The translations under genes and the position numbers were made by a program. 64,000 bases of DNA from Dermatemys mawii (lineage: Eukaryota > Chordata > Testudines > Dermatemydidae): the NCBI GenBank assembly GCA_007922305.1, contig ML677373.1, positions 11,024,127-11,088,126 on the forward strand, in the 5' to 3' direction. Position 1 is the stretch's first letter, and every line of letters starts with the position of its first letter. Positions 53,620 to 64,000 of the stretch are shown in pieces. The notes below the pieces were generated by a model. That model ran no database searches and was not told where the DNA came from. It saw nothing but the letters and a program-made list of their open reading frames with translations.

Positions 53620-53939
53620 GTCTAGAATGTAGTTTTCAATGTCTGTAATAATACTTAAACTTTTATAGAGTTTTTATCTGTAGGTTTCAAAGTACTTTGT
53701 GGAGATGGGTAAGTATAAATAATACATAGAAAAGAGGGAAAACTGGAACATCATTGTTAGTGCATATATGTGTATGCTGTGTATGTCACTTCTATTTGAT
53801 TGTTGCTAACAATTTAATAGCTTGATCTTCAAAGAGAATATGCAAAAAAATCTATCCAGAGATTTGGCTTTGTTCCTATAGTCTATTTTCGTGGAAACTA
53901 CATAGAGAATCCAAGTTGTCCCATAGTCCTTATCATTGC

Positions 53940-54560
53940 AAGTTACTTTTAGGATATTGAATATGGGTATGCCATGCCCTTGGTGAGGACCTGTGGCATT
54001 ATCCAGGGTACAATCTGGGCAGATAGACAGCTGTGTCCCCTCAGATCTCCAACCTGGGTATCTTTTTATGCTGCTGTCCCTGCCGTGAGCATAGAGGAAT
54101 GGAGGAGAGAGGTAATTTGTTGTGTGTTCTCTATTCTTGTACCTTTCTCCCCTCCTTGACGGTCATCTCCAGCTGGGGTTCAGGGGGAAGCCAGTCTGTT
54201 TTATACAGAAACCCCCAGCTGTTTTCCATTGCTAATATGCAAATTGGCCACTTAACTAGGTGATGATCCACTTGACTTTGTTGGCTTAAGTCACCTGGCT
54301 TAGTTGCTGGTTTGTCTTTTGTTTCTGAGAAACTGGTTTCTGCCTGCTTTTCTAAACTTGGTGCATGTTCCAGCAGTGTTATACAGTAGAATCTGAAAAC
54401 TTTACATACAATGTTGATACACATATTTTACCAGGACAATAATAAAGCAGATTGAGTTGTCAAATGATACCTCACAAGGCATACTTTGTACAAAATATAT
54501 GATGGCCTTGAAAATGTATAGGCATATGGATACAGTCTGTCACAGGGTCACTGCATGCAA
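53940..54560 (-). mobile_element. LTR-like remnant, orientation tentative
   Basis: aggacctgtggcattatcca, ctcagatctccaacctgggt, ctgcctgcttttctaaactt, tttaccaggacaataataaa and cctcacaaggcatactttgt follow the order of an LTR family I recall from turtles. There is no coding part. Borders are approximate. Confidence 0.45.
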
Positions 54561-57500
54561 AGTACTCGATCCAAAGCCCATTGAAGTTAGTGGAGTTTGA
54601 ATCCAGTGTGCTTTGGATGAGGCCCACAATCAGGTAAATCTGTTTGAGATGGCTATTGACTAAACTGTTCTCTCTTTTTCCTCTTATGTCAATTTAGTCT
54701 GTGATAGCCTTGGAAAGCGCTTGGACTGACAGCTTTGGACACAGACCTGTTCTCAGAAAGGTGCATCTGGAGCAGTGCAAGATGTGCCATCCCACCCCCA
54801 CTAGTGTGTCTTGTTGGATGGCATGCTGGAAGGAGAACTGGACGAATGTCAGCCAAGACAACAGAGGGTTGCAACTTTATTTTGATGTTCACAATTACGA
54901 ATGTACATATCACTGATCTCCTAATAACTGCTATACTATAAATCTGGAGTTAATCCTGGCAGATTAAAGGGCAGACTCCTGCTGCAATAATCTTCTGGGT
55001 GCAGCAGAGGGAGTGCTGTCAGAAAACCATGACTGGGGCTCTGATTCTCTCCTTCAATCCTGATGCAAGTTGAGTAACCCTTAGGCTAGGGACTGCTGGA
55101 GTGTTACCCCTTAAGAGTCTCACCTTCCCTGCAAGTGATGTTTCCTCTGCCCTGTGGCTGCAAAGAAGGAGATACAGGAACTATTTGCACGTCAAAGTTT
55201 CTGCCACATAGGGATTTAGGAGCACGGGGCTTGTGTGGATTTGCTCTCCCTTAGTGCTGCAAAGGTAGAGGTCAGGAGCAGAGAATTCTGCCCCTAGAAC
55301 TTGAAAGGGTCCTAGTACAACTGTGCTGTCAAAGCTGTGACCTACTGGCCATAAATTATATAAAATGATATGCTGAGGTAACTAGACATTCCCAACTTTC
55401 CTTATCTGTTTGATCAAATTACCAACAGTAAGCAGCAATTTTGCCTAACATCCTTGTTACAGGAGAATACAACTGGATCACTAGGTAAGAAATATCCAGA
55501 ACAACATTTTGGCATTTTGTTTGACTGCTGTCTGAAACTAACCGTTTAGACTTCACCAAGCAATGAATGGAGATTGAGGTGATCACATTTGAACTGATCT
55601 CTGCAAAATGCATTTTGTCAGAACAAAATAGCCTAGATCCTGGAAAAAAAAGTAATGATCTCAGGACACAAGCCTGCTCTTCCTTTTGCAGGACTCTTTT
55701 CTTGAGAGAGAGAGAAGTTCTTTTGATAAAATCAGCAGTGTTTGAAAGTCTAGAATTAGAAAACATGGAAGTGTGGGAATGCACATCTGTGGCCACTCAT
55801 GGAACCTTAACTTTACGCCTGTATCCCGCCAACCTTCCATTCTCTTCACCTTTTGTACTTAATGAGTAAGATGGAGGGCTTTCAAATGAAGATGGTTTTG
55901 ATGAGGACTAAATTCACGGCCAGTGGCTGCAGACATCTTAAATCTGCTCCTGTTTGCTAAGTTGTGGTATGCGTGGGTTTGGTTTTGTACAAATATATCC
56001 AATATGAAGGTGTGGTCTGCTTCATGCTGTGGCTCATGTGAGCTGCTTAACTTAGTTTAGTGTTTGTAGTTCTAGGTACAGTAATTATGCATCCGTGTTA
56101 GGGGTCAAAGTAAGATACTCTGGGGGACATTGTCTCGGTAATTTTCTGAATATGATCCATTTCCGTGAAGAGATGCAGTAGTGCTCTCTGCTGGTATATG
56201 GCCTTAAAGAAAGCAGAAGCCATTGTAGATGTAGTCATTTGGCTTTCTTTTAGTCCTCCTAGACTGGTATTTGGGTTTCACTTGGGTTTCTTCCTGTAGG
56301 CCACCACTGTGTTTCTTGCCTGCTGCCTTCCCTCCCCCACACTCTCTCATTGTGGCTATTCGCATTTAACGCAAAAGGAATGTGGATGATAGTTTGAATA
56401 ACTTCCATTAAGACATTCCTCAGAATGAATCAAAGACAGCAATTCTCATTAAAATACAACAAGCTAAAACAATGAGAAGTTCCTAAGCCAGCCCATTTTG
56501 GAGTTTTGATGAGGTAAAATTAGTTCAAGAAGTCAGAGCACTTTTTTTTTATTTAAATCCTCATATCTCCCAAACACTGCATCCAATTTTACTCCTATTT
56601 CCCAGGATCTTAAGATCACAATCTGTAAAAATTTTCACATAGTCAAAATCAGATCACAGATAAATTGGCCATACTGTAGTAATTAGTGTTGTAGTGTACT
56701 GTGAGTTGTAGCAGTTTTCAGTCAGTTACTTCACTCTTATTAGGTCTCTAATCAGTCCTTTTATTTAGTGATCAACAAGATTAGGAAAGATGTAATCATT
56801 GCTTTAATCAGCACGGTTGGTAACAGACATTAATAAGAGAATGCATGCTATGTGTAGCTAGCAAGTTGCAAAAGCAGCACCTGTTTTTCACCAGTATTAG
56901 GTTATTATCACTGCCAAAGAATCTTTCATTGACAAGGCAGAAAGAATGCACGAGGACTGAAAGAACAAAAAAGCTTTTCAGATGCTACAATTTTATAACC
57001 TTAACATTGGATGTCTAGTTTTTTAGTAGGTTGCTGATCACTGCAGGGTTTGAACAGGACAGTCCTGATTAAAATATTAAGATTGTTATTACCTTTTGTG
57101 TTTATCAACTATGTGGATTTAGTTTCTTGCCTCAAAGATAAGACTTATATGCATTATGACTGATTTTGTGGATATGATCTCTTCTGTAAGTCCTCTCTAA
57201 ATGTCAAATGGTGGAGCCAAGTTATTAGCTCATGGGCACATGCACATTTCTAAACTACATTTGTGGAAACAACGCTGGGCAGTAGGAATCTACAACGTTC
57301 AAGGTAAGTCCAAAAGATAAGAATGAAACATTCGTATTTATAGGAATGCCTTTTTCTGTCAAATGTCATATATTCCAAACTGTGAATCCTTGAGTGTTCT
57401 CCAAAAAGCAAGTGCTAAGGTTGTGGGTTGAGCTGAACATATAATGTCAGACAGAATATGGAGTTGCTGTTTGGACAAAAAACATCAGGTGCAGAGAAAA

Positions 57501-58289
57501 CAGAGATTAAATTGTGACAATTGTAATGAAGTTGGCACAGCAGAAATTCAGGATGATTCTGAGAACTAGAAAGTAAAGAGGTGACTAATCTGTATAAGAG
57601 AAGATGGGAGGGCATCACCATGTTATCACATGTGAGGAAAGAAATTGTTGGGGTATAGATAATGCAAGGGGTGACTAACAAAACCGTGGGCATCCCCTAC
57701 ATACTTTCAGAACAAGAAGACAGTACGACCTAAGAATTCATGTGGTATTCTAACTGCAGATATGTCTGAGTATCAAGCAACAGCAAAAGATTCCAGAGTT
57801 CTGCAGGACGAAGCAATGGTGCAGAATGTAGATTTTTTTTTTTTTATTTTATTTTTTTAACCAGATGAGAAGCAATCTGAGCCCTGTTTCTTATTAAGAG
57901 GCAGGTGCTGCTTGAGATCGTAAGAATAATGGGGGCATGGACACACAACCCAATGAAACATAGGTTAGAAATACAGAAAATTAATGTCATTTGAACACCA
58001 GCAATTTTATTATTTGCATTAGAGTAGTGCCTAACAGAATCCCCAGTTCAGGATGGCTTTCCATTGTACTATACACTAAAGGGAAAAGCTTTCAACAGAA
58101 CTTAAGTCCCAAAAGAGACAGACTCCCAAGAGTTGAAGTCTCAATGGAAATCAGTGGGACTTGGGCATCTAAGTCACTTGCACTTTAGAAATTTCATCCT
58201 GTAGAAACACACAGTAAAAAAATAACTCGTATCCCAAAGAATTTAGTTTAGCTAAATATCCTTGGGAAGCAACAAAATATATGCAGAGA

Positions 58290-58660
58290 AAAATAGGAAT
58301 GTTGAAAGAGACTTGGAAGTGATGATTAGCATCACTTCAGATAAGAGGTTTTTCTAATGTCATGTAGGTTTTTTTTGTTGTGGTTTTGTTTGTTTTTTTT
58401 GTTTTTTTTAAAAAAAAGCCAGTGCAATTTGGGCTGTATATACAGAGGCACGTCAAGAAGCAGAAGGTAACGTTCTCCTATACATCTCCGGTGTAGCTGT
58501 GCCTGGAAATGGCCCTTTCACTTTTAGACAGCTCAGAACCAGAAAACTGGTTGGGAGTTCAGAGAAGGACAATATAAATGATTAGGGTGTCAGAGGGTGT
58601 GACTTCGACTAAAAGGTAAATGTGTCTCCTTTTACAAATGACAGTTAAGGGGGAGGGGAG
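58290..58660 (+). repeat. Diverged CR1 LINE fragment
   Basis: gttgaaagagacttggaagt, cagtgcaatttgggctgtat and agagaaggacaatataaatg, then attagggtgtcagagggtgt, match CR1 sequence near the end of ORF2 with many changes and a T-rich insertion at 58366-58410. Confidence 0.5.
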
Positions 58661-59324
58661 GTGAGTTAATTATTTGAGATGAGTTTATATAGTGTGGTGC
58701 ACAAGGATAGAATTATGCAGTTGAGAGGGAAACTTGCAGAATTGTAGGAAAAAATTCTGGATTGTTAGACACTTTTGGATTATGGATAGTTTTGTAAGGG
58801 GAGAGGTGGAAGCGCTTAGCCAGGCAAAGCACCGAAACCTGTACTGTAGAGGATAATCGGAGATTGGCAAGGAGACAGTCTGGATATTCTAATGGGTCTT
58901 TTACATCTTTGCTTTCTATGCATTGATGTATTTAGGGAGATGTGTTGTGAAACTGGGGGGGAAAAAAGATACTTGCTTTCGTTTGCTGTTATCCAAAATG
59001 AGGTGTATTCAATCTTCTGCACTTGTTTTTTGTACCCAAGCCCGTGTGCAAAATAGTAAGTTTAACCTCTGAGAACTTTATAGTGTATCACAAAATGAAA
59101 CCTGTTAAATAACAAACTTTTCTTAATAAAATCTAGTGGAAACTTAATGTTCATATCCACTATAGACTTAACATAGTAACTTTGTGAATGCTTTGTGAGG
59201 GGTCCACACCACCATTGGAAGTTGATGGATATTGTGGATGCTTGGAGTTTCTAAAAACCAGGTGTATGTTGGCTTTCATTGAAAAACAGTCCTCTTCTGG
59301 ACTCCCAGTTCTTAAGACTTATAC

Positions 59325-59405
59325 CCAGGACTATATTTTATATGTTTGTGCCCAGAACAATGGGGCCCAACTTGATTGTGGCTTTTAAGCATTACCATAA
59401 TGTAA
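59325..59405 (+). repeat. L2-like 3' tail fragment
   Basis: atgtttgtgcccagaacaat, ggggcccaacttgattgtgg and gcattaccataatgtaaatg. Confidence 0.45.
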
Positions 59406-62047
59406 ATGTTAAATTTCCAGGTGAGAAGGATGGGTGCAAACTAGAGACCATTCCAAGCTGGAAAATCTGGGAATAAGTATCCACAACTATGGGACATCCC
59501 TTTTCCAACAGGTAAAATGGAATCCTGTCCTTTCCATGTTCTTTTCTCTCTCCTCACCCCCACCACCATCCCCAGTAGTAGATTGGGGAGGCTGTAGTTG
59601 AACGGTTCTATGGGTAGTAAAGGAAATGGAAGTATCGTGTTTCAGATTTTGGATGCTCACAGTCATTGGCACTTGTCAACTACCAAACTGTACTGAAAAT
59701 GACAAAAATAAACTAATAAAAGATTAATATCTTGTGGTTAGTCTGTGTGTCTCCTTAGCTCCATCTGCAAAGAGGCAGGTAAACATAAAAACAATCTGCA
59801 TTTTCTGTTGGCAGCAGCCTGTTGACTTTATTGGCTGTGACTGTGGTTTTTATATAATAAACCACACTACTGGGTGCATTAGGAAGGGGAAGAAGTGAAG
59901 AAGCCAATCACCTCTTCTTGCGGGGAAAGAGAATTCATAGGAGCTCACTGCAGTCCCAAAACTAGCAGCACTGACTCTGGGGGTGAGATAGCAGGAGTAC
60001 ATGTTGATTTAACACATGACCTTGGTAACTGCTGCTTGCGAAATGCCTGTGGAGCCCTGGCTGTAAAGTAAATCTGCTCCCCTCAACTTGCAGTGGGAAA
60101 ACTCCAAGAGGGGGTACAGTGACAACACCATCTGCTCTCCTTCAGAATGAATTCTTCCCTATCCCTTATGGTGAAGGATCCCAGGCTGGTGCAGTGAGGT
60201 GGGAATTTGTAATTCTCCACCAGTGATAGCAGTGGTGGAATATGTAGCTGCAGGGAAGCTGACTTTTTTTAACCGTTGTTATTAAATACCTTTGGCCTTT
60301 CTTCTGTCATTGCTCAATGTTAGTGAAGAAAGATGGGTATGAGGTTGGCTAATGTAGCCACAGCTGTAGATTGGCTGCCTGGGAAAGGTGGAAGAAATGG
60401 TTAAATTCCAGGTTATGTTCATGTTTTTATTGCCCTCTGGGTGGCTGTGGTTGAAAAAACAGTCTCTGCAAATATACAGCCACCTTGCTGAAATTGTAAC
60501 ACTTAAAATTCTGCTAGTACTGTTTTCCCCATAATCTGTTTGATTAATAGCTATAGTAGTAATTGTACTATTCCCACTAGGTCAGTGAGTACCTGAAAAA
60601 CTCAAATTTTAATATATGCTGCAACAACATGAGAGATGAGCAAGTAATGCACAGTTTAGTTTTGCATTGTGTTTTTAAGACATTCAGTGGGGATAAGTGC
60701 AAAAGGTCATCGTTCTGAAGATGCAGCAATGATATAGGGTCATCCTTGCTAGAAGGCAATTCGTGCATATGTGACTTGGAAAAGGATGGAAATAAGTTGC
60801 ATAAACGGACTTTCCAGTAGGCAGTGAAATATAGCTAGGTGCTCTGCTACTTTTTGTCACCGCTCAGCTGCGTTATCCTTTGAACTGGACCTTGCTGGCA
60901 ACCGTAGAGAAATCAGAAACAATCCAAACAATGCACTGGTGGTAACTTGGTAGTCCACTGGATGGTACTGTTGCTGTATGCAGACTTCACTACTATTCTA
61001 ATGCCGAAGGTTCCTGTGCAGTTCAAAAAAGATGATTTCAAATGGTTTATTTCAGAGAGAAAATGAGAGCGGGGAGGAGAGAAGCGTAAGCAAATCTTTT
61101 CTGTTTAAAATGTACCTAAGACCCTCCAACCCCACATGTTTTGTGATCTGCATCAACCAAAATTCCTCGGAGCCTCTTGTCTGGACTCTGATTAGTATAG
61201 ATGAAAATGGCAAGTAGAGCCCTAACCAGCTACCCTCCTCATCCTCCTACAGTTCCAGCCTTGGAGTGATTAGGCAGCAACGTGATATCCAGTTGAGGTT
61301 TTCTTGTTTTTGTTTGTTTAATCTACTTGTAGATATTATTGTGCCTAAGAGGAAAGTAATGTGGTGTAGCTCAAGATTAACGCGAAAGTCTTCCTCTCAA
61401 AAGTGAGCATCATTCAGCTTTGGTGTGGATGTTTGCAGGCTCAGTAGGGTGCAGTAAGTTAGCCCAGAATCCTCCTAGAAAAGCTTGCTATGCATCATAT
61501 TTCCTGTTTTGCAGAGGGAACCTTGCTTAGCCAGAACCCAACACTTGAATTTGGTGTTTGTTTTTCCCCTGCAGTGTCAGACAGCCTTGCTCATGTATGA
61601 AGTTAGGCACCTGAAGAAAGGTACGACTTTTTCTAATGTCCTGGTACAATTCTGTTAAGGTGACTTAATTCACTTCTGTCTTAGTAACAATGGAAAGACT
61701 GTCTCCCCTAGAGCACTCTTCCTCTGGACAGATCCTAAAGGATTTTAGTAGGTTGCCTGTATCTGCAACTTGGAAGGTGGAGCTATTCAGCAGCGCACAA
61801 CAATGCTATTGTGACTTATAGGAAAGGACGCAAAAATATAGTGTCCAGATGCAACTGTAGTGTGAGCTATTTCTGCTTCTCTAGTCCAACGTATTTCCCA
61901 GTTGCTGGTACTGGGCTGTTGATGATTAGCCAAACTGAAATTTGGTCAGGACGTTAGTTTAAAAGAAAGATTCTCTGAGTTTGTGATGACCACAAGTGAC
62001 AAAGTCCTTGGTTAAACAGCACATCCTAAAGATGGTGGTTCTTGTAT

Positions 62048-62167
62048 AAGGTGACCAGATGTTCTGTTTTTAAAGGGACAGCCCCATTTTTGGGGACTTT
62101 TTCTTACATAGGCACCTATTCCCCCACCCACTGTCCCACTCTTTCACAATTGCTATCTAGTTACCCT
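62048..62167. mobile_element. 120-bp inverted-repeat element, copy 2
   Basis: Same family and same length as the copy at 26870, more diverged (AAGGTGACCAG ... CTAGTTACCCT). The flanks gttcttgtat (62038-62047) and gttcttggag (62168-62177) agree at 8 of 10 positions, consistent with a decayed 10-bp target duplication. Confidence 0.75.
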
Positions 62168-63124
62168 GTTCTTGGAGCATAGTGTCTTCTACAGTCATAG
62201 AGCATTGGTTCTATACTGATTCAAGGCAGAGTGCCACATCCTGCATCACCAGAACACTTCCCTTAGCATGTTGGGTTTTTCTTCAGGGTCTCCCTTGCCG
62301 ATATCAGCCAGATTTGACTCTAGCTGAGGTCAGACGAAATACGGTAGTGAGTAGGCATGGCTGCAACGGATAACAGGAGGTGTGAAGGTTGCATCTGTCC
62401 AGAATTTGACGATAGTCTGCTACAAATAGGAGGTGGTGTTGAGAGGTTGCTGCCTTTATTTATGTGGGGTAGTTCCTACTGCAGGGACTTCAATGGGAGT
62501 ACTGGGGAATAAGGCCCTATTCAAGATGGGGGTGAGGGAAGGGATCAGAATCTGATCTTCTGCTTCAGTCTCTCACCTTGTGCATAAGCCTCTCAGGCTC
62601 AATGGAAAAATTCTATACTGGGATGTCTTAACACATGAATTCTAACTTTCTGCTTGTGTTACCTAAGCCAGAATCACCTGTAGCTGCAAATGTATACTGA
62701 AAAATTAAATAAATCCTCCTTTTCATGTCAACAGGGTCTTTTTTTTTAAAAAAAAAAAGTGGCTTTTCAAAAGGGAATAAATCTGGTGCTCTCCTGCATG
62801 TAATAACACTTTCACCTGCAGCCAGGACAGCTCTAGCAAAGAGGGAAATGTCACAACCCAGCAATCCACGGTGACAGGTATAAGTTTGAGAGAGGGAATT
62901 GATGGATTTATTATGGAGATGAATGATAGAGGAGATGTTATTGGTACAGGAAAGAACAGGATTGCCTGTGAATACTGGAGGTATATGTGTGTTTGCAGTT
63001 ACTCATGAGTAGTGGAATGACTGGTTGGGCTAGTTTAAAGATATGTAATAAATCTCTGCTCAGACAAGGCTGTTTTCTGCAGGGTGGGTGTGGGTTCTGG
63101 AAGCTGCTAAGATGTGCTCCCTGA

Positions 63125-63246
63125 AGGGTGACCAGATATCCCGATTTTATAGGGACAATCCCGATTTTTGGGTCTTTTTCTTATACAGGTTCCTATCATC
63201 CCCCATGCCCTGTCCCGATTTTTCACATTTGCCATCTGGTCACCCT
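63125..63246. mobile_element. 120-bp inverted-repeat element, copy 3
   Basis: AGGGTGACCAGATATCCCG at the left and CCATCTGGTCACCCT at the right, 122 bp. It is the best preserved of the three internally. No target duplication is visible in the flanks. Confidence 0.75.
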
Positions 63247-63705
63247 TTGTGGCAAAATAGCTATGCGCTTGGTTCTTTCCACTGTAGATCTTTGGGTTGC
63301 TGCTAGCCATGGCTGGTTGGTTATGCTTACGCAGATTATCTCATCGCCGCTGCCGCCACCACTCCCTTGCACTTGGAAGCAGTTGTCAGTTGGCTGTGTT
63401 GTTTTCTCATGATGTGATCCTGTTGGGCGAAGTGCATAGATGTGATGTTCTGCTTAAGAGTAACAGTGTGAGCCATGGAGATCTGATGAGAGAAATCTAT
63501 ATGGAGTAGAGCTGGTTGGGGAATTTATTTTTTTTCTTCTGAACTTTTTGACAAAATGTCTGGGGGCGGGGCAGGAAGATGACTTCCCTTTCTCATTGAA
63601 ATTTTTGGTAGAAAATGTTGACTTTTTTGCAAAACCCAAAATATTGTGACTCAAAATAGTGGTGCCTCATAGGAGTTGTAGTTGGATGCCTTGTCCTCCT
63701 ATTTG

Positions 63706-63800
63706 TAGTCATAGGGTAAGAAGTGACCGTTGTGGTCATCTATTTAAGTTTGACCTGTATAAAACATCCTACGAGTCCTCCCTGATTTAATTTCCATTCT
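63706..63800 (-). repeat. CR1 3' tail fragment, antisense
   Basis: tcatagggtaagaagtgacc, gttgtggtcatctatttaag and tttgacctgtataaaacatc are the complement of a CR1 end. Confidence 0.55.
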
Positions 63801-63825
63801 CCTCTGTGGGCTTAGGTTCTGTTAC

Positions 63826-64000
63826 AGGGTACTTTTGTGTCCCGTAGGAACGATGCACACAAACAGCTGTTGAATAGAAGTAGTGAGTTTATTGAAGGCA
63901 AAGTGACACACCTGCAGCAGGGGCTCCACTCACTGCTGTCACTAAACGGGGACCCGGCACATCGGAGCAATGCCCGGGGAAGAAGCCCACTAAGTGTGAG
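63826..64000 (-). mobile_element. Possible LTR cut by the window edge
   Basis: The block starts near tgttacagggtac and has a minus-strand AATAAA at 63888-63893. Its GC-rich continuation (aaacggggacccggcacatc) differs from its surroundings. This is suggestive of an antisense LTR running past the end, but only one end is visible. Confidence 0.3.

Larger units (their letters stand above)
48871..64000. other. Intergenic stretch without a convincing gene
   Basis: No coding exon chain was recognised on either strand. ORFs here are 60-125 codons with no recognisable domain. Contents are the repeats listed separately and one exon-like segment at 61575-61620. Unlisted parts, for example 50700-53300, 54900-58280 and 59420-62040, show nothing I can identify. 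Confidence 0.5.

Noticed and set aside
62739..62758. T9-A11 palindrome
   Set aside because: Simple AT-rich sequence adjacent to other A/T tracts; no sign of function.
48871..64000. Search for JMJD6 exons (expected neighbour of MXRA7)
   Set aside because: No stretch on either strand resembles JMJD6; the gene is probably further right or relocated.
1..64000. CRISPR arrays, bacterial operons, rRNA or tRNA genes
   Set aside because: Spliced exons, CpG island and vertebrate repeats exclude a prokaryotic source; no cloverleaf or rRNA-like sequence was recognised.

Overview
This window is vertebrate nuclear DNA: short exons with GT/AG junctions, long introns, a CpG island and dense interspersed repeats. 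The repeats point to a sauropsid, most likely a turtle. Present are MIR SINEs, an old CR1 LINE tail of about 1.8 kb, a roughly 120-bp inverted-repeat element beginning AGGGTGACCAG, hAT-type nonautonomous elements with 8-bp target duplications, and LTR pieces of a type I associate with turtle genomes. The species call is inference from repeat recognition, not a database result. Almost all long ORFs are chance ORFs in introns, UTRs or repeats.

Layout. (1) About 1-41,130, plus strand: the 3' part of MXRA7 (matrix-remodelling-associated 7). The first exon, with the membrane anchor, lies to the left of the window. Two internal exons (12,326-12,386 and 19,124-19,223) lead to either of two terminal exons: a short alternative C-terminus at 32,904-32,942, with its own 3'UTR and AATAAA at 34,635, or the canonical C-terminus ending KLYDM at 38,061-38,175, with a long 3'UTR and AATAAA at 41,108. 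A 48-nt exon-like segment at 27,402-27,449 keeps the reading phase.

(2) About 42,050-48,870, plus strand: a compact gene that I cannot match to a named vertebrate gene. It has a CpG-island promoter with two perfect NRF1 motifs and a palindromic RFX X-box. Three phase-compatible exons give a predicted protein of 687 residues: a basic N-terminus, an Ala/Gly/Ser/Thr-rich tract of degenerate coding repeats, a Lys/Arg-rich patch, and a C-terminal SGNH-hydrolase-like domain. That domain keeps the Ser and GxND motifs but has Asp where the catalytic His is expected. Related domains occur in tyrosine-recombinase retroelements and in many fish, frog and turtle predicted proteins, so this may be a domesticated transposon domain. 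It is the best candidate for something undescribed here. Its second intron holds an antisense LTR of about 945 bp that ends only 70 bp before the last exon.

(3) About 48,870-64,000: no convincing protein-coding gene. The stretch holds the CR1 tail, a complete hAT-type element, LTR remnants, two copies of the 120-bp element and, at the right edge, a possible truncated LTR. In mammals JMJD6 lies beside MXRA7; I see no JMJD6 exons here, so the SGNH-like gene appears to lie between MXRA7 and whatever follows.

The left half looks more GC-rich than the right half, apart from the CpG island at 42.3-43.5 kb.
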